64,000 nucleotides of DNA from Novipirellula aureliae (GTDB taxonomy: Bacteria > Planctomycetota > Planctomycetia > Pirellulales > Pirellulaceae). The notes beneath the pieces are model-generated. The model was not told the DNA's origin, did not search any database, and was given only the letters and a program-made list of their open reading frames with translations. Below, one piece after another: positions 44,221 to 53,812 of the stretch. Position numbers and translations under genes: made by a program. Every line of letters starts with the position of its first letter. Positions within the stretch are counted from its first letter, which is position 1. Location: the NCBI RefSeq assembly GCF_007860185.1, contig NZ_SJPY01000003.1, forward strand, positions 62,001-126,000, written 5' to 3'.

Positions 44221-44448
44221 ACTAACGCCAAAACGGGTAATACGCAGACTGTTTTTCGAGCAATGAACGTAAACGCTTGAAGGCGCAGACGTTAGCAAAA
44301 CAATTTGCAAGCCCATGAATCATCCGGGCTAGGCTGTGTCGACGGGCAGGAGATCCGGCATCCACAGCTTACCGATCTGCAAACCATCCCTCGGTTGCTT
44401 GCCAGGTCTGCACCGCTATCGCAGCCAGGATCAGCTTGCGGTACTCGA

Positions 44449-46722
44449 TTAGGCCAAACCCCAGCGGCGGCGGAGGGTCCATTCGATGATCAATGCAGTG
44501 GCGAAGAGAGCGAACATCAGCCATCCGCTTAGCGGATCGTCGCCGACCGTGTACTTCTCCACCACCGGTGCTTCGGCCTGCTTTCGTCGCTCCGATATCC
44601 GCTCGATCAATGCGTCCATTTGCTCATACGAGAACGCGTCGCCACCATGTTCGGAGGTGATCTTGGCTAACTGTCTCAGGTAAACAGGGTCCGCCATCGG
44701 TGTCGCCATTTCTCGACTCTGATCAATCACTTGGAACGCCAACTGTTCCGCTTGCACCGACGAATTGGGTTCACTCGGACTTACCTTGAGCCGGTAATAG
44801 CCAGGTTCCAGTGTTGGGATCGAGCCACTGATCGAGCGAAAATTCGGCTCGCTTCGTTCAGACAAATCGGAAATCGCAATCACACGATCCGTCTCGTCAA
44901 CAATTTCGGCGGACAATCGAACGGGGGTTTCTGTCGCTGATAGAGTGGCAAGGGAAGCTTGGAATTTGGTTTGGGCATTGGTTGCAAAACGCCTGGATTC
45001 GAGTTCAATCACGATCTGCTCGCTGGTGTTTTCCTCGCGTGAAAGTAGCCATAGCATGGCTTGTCTCCAGAAACGCCGATGGGCTTCACTGTGTCCTTCA
45101 CGCCACCATCGCCATGTGGAGTCGAATGCGATCGCAGCGGTGCGACCTCGTCCAAATTCACCAACCACCAATAGGGGCTGCTTTTGTGGTGTTTCCAAAA
45201 GGACTTGGACGCCAGGGGCCACTTTCGGACCGACAAATCGATTGGCCCCGAGCAGCGGTGGCAACGAGTCCCATACTTGCTCGGGATCCGAGCTACCCAG
45301 ATTTGTGATCGGATGCGAGCGTGCCAACTCAATCTTCAAAGGCCCCGGAATTTGATCCGCTGCATCGGCTTGAATCTCTTCACTGATATCGCGGCGACGC
45401 GATGCATCCATGCGAATGGGTAATACGTCCGCAAGCGGTGACGAGGCATAGCCTCCCGCGTCATAAGTGTGATAGCCACCGAGCATCATCAGTCCGGCAC
45501 CTGCAGAGACGGCTTCGCGAAGTTTCTCGAGCTGTTCACGCCCGATTGCATCGGCATCGACATCGCCAATGATGTAAATATCATACTTTCCAACGCCGAA
45601 GGAGTTATCCAACGGTATTGGCCATCGCGATGCCGTATCGCTTGGAATCCATTGATACGTCAGATCCAAATCAGGAAATCGTCGAAGCGCCATCCTCAAG
45701 AAACGTTGCTCGTAAAGCGATTCACCTTCGATGTAAAGAATGCGTCCGCCCCCTTCACGAACATTCACGAACGCAGTTTGGCGATTATTGGTTGTCACCC
45801 ATTCACCCGATTGCGTCTCCGCGGCGACTTGCAGTCGGTAGATTCCAGGACGAGGAGCCGTGATTGGGATCGAAACCGCTTGTACGTCGCTAGCCGTCTC
45901 GACCAGGACATGACGTTTGGCAGCCGTCGTCACGTTTCCGCTGCCATCGATCCAACTCACTTCAACGGGAACCGAGATCCCGGCCAAGCCGCGGAGACTA
46001 ACTTGAAAATTGACTTGGAAGTCGTTCCCTGAAAACAGGGAATAGCTTTCGGGCAACGCATCGACGGAGACATCGCGATTACCAGCCGATCCTCCTGTTT
46101 GGCCGATCGGAACGGTCCATAGTGGTACGCCCCAATTCTTCAGCGTTTGCGCCACGCGTTGGGCACCGGTGCCTTGAACCTCAGACGTTTGCGTTCCATC
46201 GCCCATCAAAACCACACCTGCCAACGGCTGGCCTTGCGCAATCGAGATCGCGGATGTCGCGGCGGCATTCAAATCCGTTAACTCGCCCGTCGATTCTAAA
46301 TCATCGAGTGAACTTGGCCCTGGATTGCTTAGTTCGGTTGCGGTTTCGTTGTAGCCAAGCAAGCGAATGTTCATTGAATCCGCCAACGGGGCTAAACCGC
46401 TCGACAATGCCTGCCAAGCTTGTTTTTGATGCGTCCAGCGGTCGGCTTGGTCACCATCGGGCAACGTCATGCTACGAGATGTATCGACGGCCACGACCAA
46501 CGTTGCTTCGGCAGCCGCGGTATCGGTCTTCACCATTCCAGGACGGAACATCGCGACCACCAAAATCAGTGCGGCGAAGGCACGAAAAGCCAACAACCAA
46601 CGTCGTTGAATCGGGTTCTCGGCCGGCGGCGTGACCAGAAACAACACGGTAAAGGCGACCACCGAAGCAACCAAAGCAATGATTGCGGAGTCATAGATTG
46701 GCTCGATCAGGAAAGAGCTCAT
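44449..46722 (-). CDS. VWA-domain membrane protein (DUF58/MoxR cluster member)
   Basis: A 757-residue protein with two N-terminal membrane helices (IIALVASVVAFTVLFLV and WLLAFRAFAALILVVAMF), a von Willebrand A domain (ATLVVAVDTSRSMTLPDGDQ with DxSxS, and LMGDGTQTS), a beta part and a domain of glutamine-amidotransferase type (GRILYIEGESLYEQRF, GLMMLGGYHTYDAGGY). A C-terminal helix (LMFALFATALIIEWTLRRRW) anchors it, so both ends are in the inner membrane. Its ATG overlaps the stop of the BatA-like gene by four bases (ATGA). Together with moxR, DUF58 and the BatA-like gene it forms a tight operon, as in Bacteroides bat and many planctomycetes. Confidence 0.9.
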   Translation of the reverse strand: MSSFLIEPIYDSAIIALVASVVAFTVLFLVTPPAENPIQRRWLLAFRAFAALILVVAMFRPGMVKTDTAAAEATLVVAVDTSRSMTLPDGDQADRWTHQKQAWQALSSGLAPLADSMNIRLLGYNETATELSNPGPSSLDDLESTGELTDLNAAATSAISIAQGQPLAGVVLMGDGTQTSEVQGTGAQRVAQTLKNWGVPLWTVPIGQTGGSAGNRDVSVDALPESYSLFSGNDFQVNFQVSLRGLAGISVPVEVSWIDGSGNVTTAAKRHVLVETASDVQAVSIPITAPRPGIYRLQVAAETQSGEWVTTNNRQTAFVNVREGGGRILYIEGESLYEQRFLRMALRRFPDLDLTYQWIPSDTASRWPIPLDNSFGVGKYDIYIIGDVDADAIGREQLEKLREAVSAGAGLMMLGGYHTYDAGGYASSPLADVLPIRMDASRRRDISEEIQADAADQIPGPLKIELARSHPITNLGSSDPEQVWDSLPPLLGANRFVGPKVAPGVQVLLETPQKQPLLVVGEFGRGRTAAIAFDSTWRWWREGHSEAHRRFWRQAMLWLLSREENTSEQIVIELESRRFATNAQTKFQASLATLSATETPVRLSAEIVDETDRVIAISDLSERSEPNFRSISGSIPTLEPGYYRLKVSPSEPNSSVQAEQLAFQVIDQSREMATPMADPVYLRQLAKITSEHGGDAFSYEQMDALIERISERRKQAEAPVVEKYTVGDDPLSGWLMFALFATALIIEWTLRRRWGLA

Positions 46723-49166
46723 CGCTTTGCCCCCTCCGTTGCTGAGGTCAATGTGGACGAGGCTGAAACCGAGTTTTGCCGACGGCGGTAAAAACGATTA
46801 GCCAAGATCTGCTCGAGTAAAAAGACGATCAAGGCCAGCAACATTGCGGGCGAATGCAGTGAAACCCGTTGCGAAGCCGAATCGCCACTCCAATCGATCT
46901 GCTCCATGTTCGTCACGATCTTGAAATGGTCCGCAGAGAAAGCGGAACGTAGCTCTTCGGGGTCCACTCGGTCGAGACGCGTGGCTTGTTCCGTAATGTT
47001 CGCCGAAAATCCGGTTTTGAATCCGTCACCTCGTAGCCAATAGGTGCCTGGATTTCGGATATTGGTCAACGTTACCTCGGTAGCATCCGAGTCAACGTCA
47101 ATCGGAACCGCCGAGGATTCCTCGGGTGGAAATAGTTGTAACCGGTTTCGACGCGACTCATCAACGGTGTTGATCGAGACGGTAGGAGCGTTGCCAACTT
47201 GCATTGTTAGCGCTTCGCTGTTTCGATCCGTCAAATAGTCGACGACTTGACGTACCAATAGAAATGCGGGCCACGCTTCGGTCCCACTAAACAGTTCGTT
47301 CCAATCACGGGTTGTATCCGACAATGCAGGCAATGGCGTCGTCAAAAGCATCAAACGTCCGGGAGTAATCGGACTGCTTTCGTTGGCGTCCTGGGAGGTT
47401 GCAAATCGATTTCGCTCGACCATCGCAGGATGTTCGGTACCGGCATAAACAGCCAATTCGCGATCAAACGTTTGAGGTCGAATCTGCCAATATTGATAGA
47501 CACGAAACTCGTTCCATGGCACGCCGCCCGGTACACTTGTTAGAGGCGATATGGCTGGATGCATGCTGTCGCTAAGCTGTAGGAATGAGCCTGGACTTGG
47601 GACGCGCCAACGACGGACGATCGGCGGCAAAACGTCCGTCGGGTTCGTCATCGCTGATGCCGATGGGCCAAGCGCCGCCAACACGCCACCACCACCCTTT
47701 AGGAAGTCGCCCAATCGCTCGCTTTGCATCATCGGATTAGCAGGGTCAAGTAGCAACACAGCGTCATAGTCACCTAAGTCGACAACGTCAAAGTCACGAT
47801 AGCCAATCATTTCCACTCGGTACTCGGCATTTGGGTCGTCGATCGTGAACGGAGTGGTAATCGTTTGCCCGATCACTCTTGCCTCATCTTGGTTGTCGCA
47901 AACGATCAAAATGGGTGAAGCGGGTAAGACGTTGAGCGTAAAGTAGCGTATGTCATCCATCGAGAGCGGGTCATTGCCGACCAATCGGATCCGACCATGA
48001 TGCGTACCGACGCTGAGTGGTGGTACGTTTAAAACCAATTCGCTCGATGCATTTCCGCTAATGCGGGCACTGGCTCGATCGACGACTCGGAAGGTTGGCC
48101 GCTCGATCGTTTCGTCTCGAACAACCGGTAGCGCCGGATTGGGAACGGCCATTTCCAGTTCCGCCGTAACCGGCAACCCCTGATCCGACGCCGGTTCACC
48201 GTCGAGTTCAACCGTCGCGGTTACGGCAACGGGTGAGGACGCAGGTGGCGTCGAATCCGACACATTGACAGCGGACAACCGGCGATTGGTGGCAGCAAAG
48301 GAACCCAGGTCAAAAACAGTCAGCGCCACCGTTGGATCGACGGCGAGTTGCTCGCTTAACGTGGGATCGTCGACAATCCCTTTCCATGTCAGTTCGCTAA
48401 GATCGCTAATCACGACGACCGTGCGGCTTGGCAAATCACTCGTTCGTACGAGTCGAATCGCTGCATCGATTCTCGCCTCGAGCGGCTGGGTAACAGCAAG
48501 CGGGTGCGTTCCTTCCACCTGTGCGATGGCACTGGCGGCATCGAGCGCAAAAGATGGTGGGGCCGCCGATCGATCAAGGATGGCGATTCGGCTTGTCCTC
48601 GGTACTCGCGACACCAACCAATCAGCCAAGTCGTGCATGCGGACGGTTCGGTCGTCATTGCGAGTCTTCCACCCTGATGTGGGTGAGTTGTCGATGACAA
48701 TTGCCATCGCTACCGGCGATTGAGAATCGGAGGGAGGCGGGGTACCCGTTGCGTACATCACGATGGCCCAAAGGAGGGATACCACAAGAGTGACGATGGC
48801 AGCGACGAGTAACGAAAAACGAAGGGCTTTGGGTTTGCATTGCGAAAACGCAATTCCCGCGAAAACCAACAACCCAATACCTAGAAGGGCTATCAGTCCA
48901 ATCGTTAGCCAAGTCAACGATAGAGCTTGGTGGATCACCGGGCGAGCAAACGCTAAGGCGACAGCTGCGATGGCTGCGACGCGAAGCGCCAACAACCACC
49001 ATCGTCGAATTTTCAAGCGGCTACGGTTCGTCTCATAACGCTGAGTCAAAAAACGGATGGAAGAAAATACCACCTTCTGTGGCTCGCGACGCGACAGCAA
49101 GTGCAGTGCCACGGGCGCTGCAGCGGCAAGCAATCCAAATAGCAAGGTTGCGTTGAGAAAAGTCAC
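46719..49166 (-). CDS. BatA-like aerotolerance/VWA membrane protein
   Basis: An 815-residue protein that starts at GTG 49166, directly abutting the stop of the DUF58 gene. The N-terminus is the BatA_N pattern: MTFLNATLLFGLLAAAAPVA, then LHLLSRREPQKVVFSSIRFL and RRWWLLALRVAAIAAVALAFARP. A VWA-like part (VAMAIVIDNSPTSGW, VVVISDLSEL) and several beta domains follow, with a glutamine-amidotransferase-like stretch (DYDAVLLLDPANPMMQSERL). A C-terminal helix (MLLALIVFLLEQILANRFY) closes it. It is the second VWA gene of the moxR operon. Confidence 0.9.
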   Translation of the reverse strand: MTFLNATLLFGLLAAAAPVALHLLSRREPQKVVFSSIRFLTQRYETNRSRLKIRRWWLLALRVAAIAAVALAFARPVIHQALSLTWLTIGLIALLGIGLLVFAGIAFSQCKPKALRFSLLVAAIVTLVVSLLWAIVMYATGTPPPSDSQSPVAMAIVIDNSPTSGWKTRNDDRTVRMHDLADWLVSRVPRTSRIAILDRSAAPPSFALDAASAIAQVEGTHPLAVTQPLEARIDAAIRLVRTSDLPSRTVVVISDLSELTWKGIVDDPTLSEQLAVDPTVALTVFDLGSFAATNRRLSAVNVSDSTPPASSPVAVTATVELDGEPASDQGLPVTAELEMAVPNPALPVVRDETIERPTFRVVDRASARISGNASSELVLNVPPLSVGTHHGRIRLVGNDPLSMDDIRYFTLNVLPASPILIVCDNQDEARVIGQTITTPFTIDDPNAEYRVEMIGYRDFDVVDLGDYDAVLLLDPANPMMQSERLGDFLKGGGGVLAALGPSASAMTNPTDVLPPIVRRWRVPSPGSFLQLSDSMHPAISPLTSVPGGVPWNEFRVYQYWQIRPQTFDRELAVYAGTEHPAMVERNRFATSQDANESSPITPGRLMLLTTPLPALSDTTRDWNELFSGTEAWPAFLLVRQVVDYLTDRNSEALTMQVGNAPTVSINTVDESRRNRLQLFPPEESSAVPIDVDSDATEVTLTNIRNPGTYWLRGDGFKTGFSANITEQATRLDRVDPEELRSAFSADHFKIVTNMEQIDWSGDSASQRVSLHSPAMLLALIVFLLEQILANRFYRRRQNSVSASSTLTSATEGAKR

Positions 49167-50054
49167 CTAACCTCTTCCTTGACGTTGTAGCAAATACTCC
49201 GTTAATGCCTTGTCGAACGGCATGCTTGTGTCGAGCGGAACATAGTCAATTCGTAAACGGCTGCAACGTTCCTTGTATTGTTCACGAAACGCTTCCAATC
49301 CGGCCAGGTAGTCTTCGCGAAATCCCGTCGCATCGACCGTAATCGTCTCGCCGCTTTCGCTATCTTCGAATTGGACCGGGCCATCGTAAGGAAAATGGAC
49401 TTCCGCTTCATCGAGGATATGAAAAAGTATCACATCGTGTCCGCCATGGCGAAGTTGAGCGAGCGAGCGATAAACCTCCTCCGGTTCATCGAGTAGATCG
49501 GTGAAAAGCATGACGAGCGAGTGATGCCGCAGCATTGCCGCAATTTGTGTAATACAAGCGGCTAGATCGGTTTCGCCTGTGGGTTGAATGTTCGTCAATC
49601 GCGCCATCACATCGCTGAGGTGCCCCCGGCGACTTCGTGCAGGCAACTCCGCATTGACTTTGGCACCTAGGGTCAGTAACCCGACCGGGTCTTGCTGCAT
49701 TGTCATCAAGTAGGTCAACGATGCGGCCAAACAAGTCGCGTACTCAAACTTGTTCATGCTTTGCGAACGAGTGAAGCCCATTGATTTTGACAAGTCAATG
49801 GCTAAGTAGCCTGTCAAGTTTGTTTCGGCTTCGAAACGTTTGATATAGTATTTGTCCGTTTTGGCGTAGACTAACCAATCGATCAATTTCGGATCGTCGC
49901 CACGGTTATAGCGGCGATGCTCGCTAAATTGTACAGAGAATCCATGAAAGGGACTTGAGTGCAAACCTTGCAAAAAACCACGAATCACCATCCGAGCTCG
50001 AAGATCGAGCCGTTTGATTTGCTGGAGTGATTCGGGGGATAACAGGGATGCCAT
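49167..50054 (-). CDS. DUF58 domain protein
   Basis: A 295-residue protein with the DUF58 pattern: LRARMVIRGFLQGLHSSPF, the hallmark FSVQFSEHRRYNRGDDPKLI-type start and DWLVYAKTDKYYIKRFE. A VWA-like fold follows (YLAIDLSKSMGFTRSQS, DLAACITQIAAM, LVMLFTDLLDEPEEVY). It probably acts as the substrate or adaptor of the MoxR ATPase. It lies three bases after moxR and abuts the BatA-like gene. Confidence 0.93.
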   Translation of the reverse strand: MASLLSPESLQQIKRLDLRARMVIRGFLQGLHSSPFHGFSVQFSEHRRYNRGDDPKLIDWLVYAKTDKYYIKRFEAETNLTGYLAIDLSKSMGFTRSQSMNKFEYATCLAASLTYLMTMQQDPVGLLTLGAKVNAELPARSRRGHLSDVMARLTNIQPTGETDLAACITQIAAMLRHHSLVMLFTDLLDEPEEVYRSLAQLRHGGHDVILFHILDEAEVHFPYDGPVQFEDSESGETITVDATGFREDYLAGLEAFREQYKERCSRLRIDYVPLDTSMPFDKALTEYLLQRQGRG

Positions 50055-50057
50055 GTC

Positions 50058-51107
50058 TTACTTTTTCTGCATCTTTTCTGGTTCCGGAGCCGCGACATCC
50101 TTCATCAAGCGATCGATGATCGCGTCGGTATCCATCCCTTCGGCTTGCGCTTGGAAGTTGGTTGCAATGCGGTGCCGTAGGATCGGTTTAGCGATTCGCC
50201 GAATGTCGCTTGGATCGACGCTAAACCGACCATCCATCGCAGCAACCGCTTTGGCTCCGTTGATCAGGTTCTGGCCCGCTCGCGGCCCGGCTCCCCAATC
50301 GACCAACTCGCGAACGTAATCGGGGGCCGTTTCATCTTTAGGCCGAGTCGCGCGAACGAGCTGCGATGCGTAACGGATGACCAAGGGATTGACCGCGATA
50401 CTTGAAACCAATTTTTGGACATTCAAAATCGCTCGCGACGACAAGACCTTATTCACCGACGTCGCTTCACCTCGCGTCGTGGAGGTCAAAATTTGTTCCT
50501 CTTCGCTTGCCGACGGGTAGCCGACTTTAATGTTGAACATGAAGCGGTCAAGTTGAGCCTCGGGTAGCGGATAAGTTCCCTCTTGTTCAATCGGGTTCTG
50601 CGTGGCGATGGTAAAGAACGGTGGCGGAAGCGTGTACGTCAAGTTGCCGATCGTCACCTGCCGTTCCTGCATCGCTTCGAGCAGTGCGGCTTGCGTCTTA
50701 GGGGGCGTACGGTTGATCTCGTCCGCGAGCAGAATATTTGTAAAGATGGGGCCTTCCACAAAACGGAAACTTCGCTTTCCCGCATCGTCTTCCTCTAAAA
50801 CTTGGGTCCCAGTGATATCCGAAGGCATCAAATCCGGTGTAAACTGGATCCGCTTGAACGAAACGTCAAGAATTTCCGCCAAGGTGCTGACCATCAACGT
50901 TTTTGCCAAACCGGGTACGCCCTCAAGCAAGCAATGGCCACGCGTGAAAATCGCAACCAATAATTGCTCGATCGTTTCGGTTTGTCCAACAATAACCTTT
51001 GCCAATTCGGCTCGCATTGTCTGTTGATGCCCCGCGAATTCGCGAAGGACGTCACCAAGATTGCGTGCCGGCTGATTCGGTGTTGGTGGTGGGGGAGGAT
51101 TGTTCAT
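50058..51107 (-). CDS. MoxR-family AAA+ ATPase
   Basis: A chaperone-like AAA+ ATPase that usually matures or folds complexes with VWA partners. Start taken at ATG 51107 ([10 protein letters not shown], a Pro-rich tail), giving 349 residues; the frame runs to 51200 through the tandem repeat and is not likely used. Motifs: [19 protein letters not shown] (Walker A), [20 protein letters not shown] (Walker B), [20 protein letters not shown] (sensor 1) and [13 protein letters not shown]. It heads the operon moxR-DUF58-BatA-like-VWA. Confidence 0.96.
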   Translation of the reverse strand: MNNPPPPPTPNQPARNLGDVLREFAGHQQTMRAELAKVIVGQTETIEQLLVAIFTRGHCLLEGVPGLAKTLMVSTLAEILDVSFKRIQFTPDLMPSDITGTQVLEEDDAGKRSFRFVEGPIFTNILLADEINRTPPKTQAALLEAMQERQVTIGNLTYTLPPPFFTIATQNPIEQEGTYPLPEAQLDRFMFNIKVGYPSASEEEQILTSTTRGEATSVNKVLSSRAILNVQKLVSSIAVNPLVIRYASQLVRATRPKDETAPDYVRELVDWGAGPRAGQNLINGAKAVAAMDGRFSVDPSDIRRIAKPILRHRIATNFQAQAEGMDTDAIIDRLMKDVAAPEPEKMQKK

Positions 51108-51137
51108 GGATAATAGTTTATTAATAGTGTCCGCGCT

Positions 51138-51236
51138 GGTGCCGAAGCAAAACAGGTGCCGAAGCAAACGGGTGCCGAAGCATAACGGGTGCCGAAGCAA
51201 ACAGGTGCCGGAGCAAACAGGTGCCGGAGCAAAATA
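51138..51236. repeat. 16-17-base minisatellite, six copies, between divergent genes
   Basis: GTGCCGAAGCAAA-type units start at 51139, 51156, 51172, 51189, 51205 and 51221. They occupy almost the whole gap between the moxR operon and the DUF4159 gene, so the promoters of both are inside or next to the array. The ATG used for the downstream gene is at 51239. Confidence 0.92.
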
Positions 51237-51238
51237 CG

Positions 51239-53689
51239 ATGAGTCAAATAACGATGCAACGTAAAGATCTTAAACGTCTGGCCAGAGTTGCGGGAGGACG
51301 CAGATGGCGGATAGCCCATTTTGTATGCGGTTTGCTCGTCCTTGTTTTACCTAATCTGTTTAATCCGCCTGTTTGTGCTCAAGGACGTGCGGTAACGGTC
51401 GATCCGGCTAGCGTGCAACGGGCGATTGATCGCGGAGTCGCCTACCTTCGCAAGTCGCAAACCGACCGTGGTGGATGGAACGAGTACGGCGGCCAATCGT
51501 GTGGATTATCGGCGTTGTGTACGTTATCGCTGCTCAATGCAGGTGTTTCTCGTGACGATCCAGCGATCTCCAAGGCGATGAAGTACCTGCGTTCCTTTGA
51601 GCCGAACGAGACCTATTCGGTGTCGCTGCAAACGCTGGTCTATTGCCAATTGGGGGCGACGGCTGATTTGCCGCGAATTCGGCGAAATGTATTGTGGCTG
51701 GTGCAAAAACAAAATAAAGAGGGGGATGGTCGCCGTCGCGTTGGTGGTTGGAGCTATGGTCAGCGGATCGGTAGCGGAGATCCTTCCAATTCCCAATTTG
51801 CATTGTTGGCACTCGGGGCCGCAAAGGATCGTGGGATCGAAGTCGATGCCGAAGTCTTTGAGCGCGCACTGGAATACTGGATCGTCCACCAACGCGATGA
51901 TGGTGGATGGGCATACGGCAGCAGTCAACCGACGACGGGAAGCATGACGAGTGCTGGAATCGCATCGATCATCATTTCTCGCGGTGGCGTTTCGGGGACC
52001 AGTTCACGAATCCAAGGTGGGCGTATCGAGTGTTGTGGCAATCGTGGCGAAGGTGACGATCCGGTCGAATCGGCATTGACATGGATGGGCGACCATTTTT
52101 CGGTTGAAGTCAATCCGGGCGGCGATTCGATGACATTCTATTACTACCTTTACGCGCTCGAGAGAGTCGGTCGTTTGTCGGGGAGACGGTTTATTGGCGG
52201 CCACGATTGGTATCGTGAAGGAGCCGAACAGTTACTCGAACTGCACGATCCCTTCCAAGGATTTTGGTCGGGTGCGGCACCGATGGAAAACAATCGCGAC
52301 ATCGCCACATCATTCGCTCTGCTCTTTCTAAGCAAGGGAAAACGCCAAGTCGTCGCAGGACAATTGCAATACAAGAGCGACCGAGCCGACGCTTGGAACT
52401 CACACCCCGCAGGACTGAAGCAATTGGTTCGCCAAGTCGAGCGAGATTGGGGGCGTGATTTGACATGGCAAACGATTCGCGCGGAAGACGCAGACGGGCA
52501 AATCGTCAGCCTCGAGTCCCTGCTGCAAACACCTGTTCTGATCATCCGCGGCCGCGAAACATTGCGTTTCCCCAATTCGTTGATCGAGGTGTTGGGCACC
52601 TACATCGAACAAGGTGGCACCATTTTTTTTGAAGCCGATGGCGGCGACGGATGCGGAGATGCGTCCGCGTTCGAAGCGAGTGTGAACGAACTGTGTGCGA
52701 AATGGTTCGAGGGTTCGCGTTTGGACCGGTTACCACCAACGCACCCCGTATGGTTCGCTGAACGTGAGGTGCCACCATCGGCGATAACGAATATCGACAA
52801 AGATTTTTGGGTTTATGGAGTGCAGGCTTGCTGTCGCACGGCTGTGTTCTATGTTCCCAATAGTTTGTCATGCCGTTGGGAATTGAGCGATTCGATCCAT
52901 GGTTCGAAAACCGTAAACGATAACGTACGAAGCCAGATCGATCTTGCTTTACGGATTGGTGAAAACGTGATCGCTTATGCAACGGGCCGTGAGTTAACCG
53001 ACAAATTGGAAGAGCGGATGGTGATCGACGGAGGCGACCCCCCCGAGCCGAACCGTACGACGATCGAAATCGCGATGTTGTCGCTCGGGGCGGGGGGTGA
53101 AGAAGCGCGTCGAGCGATTCCCAACGCAACGGAGCTGATTCGGCAAAAACTGAAAATCGATCTCTCGGCTGCGAAGGAGCCGGTGGGTCTCGATGCGAAC
53201 ACGTTAAGCAATGTGCCAATTCTTTGGCTGCATGGACGGACCGCTTTTCAATTGACCGATTCCGAACGGAATGCGCTACGGGAATACATCGAAAACCAAG
53301 GCATGGTCTTCGCGACCTCGATTTGCGGCAGCGACGCGTTCAGTGAATCGTTTCGCCGCGAGATGAGCCTTGTTCTACCTGATTCGCCACTCCAGCGAAT
53401 GGATCCGTCGCACCCCGCATTCACACCGGCGGCCTATGGTGGTTTCGACATTCAATCCGTTATGATTCGAACCCCCAATGATCGTGGACGCAGCCAAGTC
53501 ATCCAGACCCGCAGCAGTGTCCCGGAGATCGAGTACGCCGTCGTCGATAATATGGCAGCCGTCTTCTTTTCGCCGCTCGACGTTAGCTGTGCGTTGGAAA
53601 GTCCAAATTCGGTGCAATGCCCAGGCTATTCGACGGAAGATGCGGCGAAGATTGTTGCCAACATGGTTTTGTACGGACTAAACCAATAG
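51239..53689 (+). CDS. secreted prenyltransferase-repeat / DUF4159 protein
   Basis: An 816-residue protein. Start ATG 51239; a GTG at 51221 lies in the minisatellite. A signal peptide follows (CGLLVLVLPNLFNPPVCAQ). The first half has squalene-cyclase or prenyltransferase alpha-toroid repeats (AIDRGVAYLRKSQTDRGGWN, ALEYWIVHQRDDGGWAYGSS). The second half has two DUF4159-like segments (TPVLIIRGRETLRFPNSLIE and ILWLHGRTAFQLTDSERNAL), each with a glutamine-amidotransferase-type fold. It is divergent from, and usually found with, the moxR-VWA cluster in planctomycetes; I infer a shared envelope role. Confidence 0.88.
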   Translation: MSQITMQRKDLKRLARVAGGRRWRIAHFVCGLLVLVLPNLFNPPVCAQGRAVTVDPASVQRAIDRGVAYLRKSQTDRGGWNEYGGQSCGLSALCTLSLLNAGVSRDDPAISKAMKYLRSFEPNETYSVSLQTLVYCQLGATADLPRIRRNVLWLVQKQNKEGDGRRRVGGWSYGQRIGSGDPSNSQFALLALGAAKDRGIEVDAEVFERALEYWIVHQRDDGGWAYGSSQPTTGSMTSAGIASIIISRGGVSGTSSRIQGGRIECCGNRGEGDDPVESALTWMGDHFSVEVNPGGDSMTFYYYLYALERVGRLSGRRFIGGHDWYREGAEQLLELHDPFQGFWSGAAPMENNRDIATSFALLFLSKGKRQVVAGQLQYKSDRADAWNSHPAGLKQLVRQVERDWGRDLTWQTIRAEDADGQIVSLESLLQTPVLIIRGRETLRFPNSLIEVLGTYIEQGGTIFFEADGGDGCGDASAFEASVNELCAKWFEGSRLDRLPPTHPVWFAEREVPPSAITNIDKDFWVYGVQACCRTAVFYVPNSLSCRWELSDSIHGSKTVNDNVRSQIDLALRIGENVIAYATGRELTDKLEERMVIDGGDPPEPNRTTIEIAMLSLGAGGEEARRAIPNATELIRQKLKIDLSAAKEPVGLDANTLSNVPILWLHGRTAFQLTDSERNALREYIENQGMVFATSICGSDAFSESFRREMSLVLPDSPLQRMDPSHPAFTPAAYGGFDIQSVMIRTPNDRGRSQVIQTRSSVPEIEYAVVDNMAAVFFSPLDVSCALESPNSVQCPGYSTEDAAKIVANMVLYGLNQ

Positions 53690-53812
53690 TTGGCATTTTT
53701 GATCAAAACACTTTTGGAGGTTGGCGTGGTTTGTTATGATCTCTGGGTAGGCGGGCGTGGATCTTGTAAACGGCTTGTCGATCAAAGAAGAAACAACCAC
53801 TGAGAAATCTTG

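Larger units (their letters stand above)
43909..44332. repeat. composite of nested palindromic elements
   Basis: The outer ends match the 105-base TIR element (TTAGCCCGGATGATTC at 43909-43924; right 103 bases 44230-44332 match copies A and B). Inside this is a second pair, ATTAGCCGTTTTG (43925-43937) with CAAAACGGGTAAT (44229-44241). Inside that lie two 116-base palindromic units, listed next, and a short hairpin (AGCCACGG at 44065-44072, CCGTGGCT at 44094-44101) between them. The 696-base spacer (43753-44448) has no gene. Confidence 0.9.
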
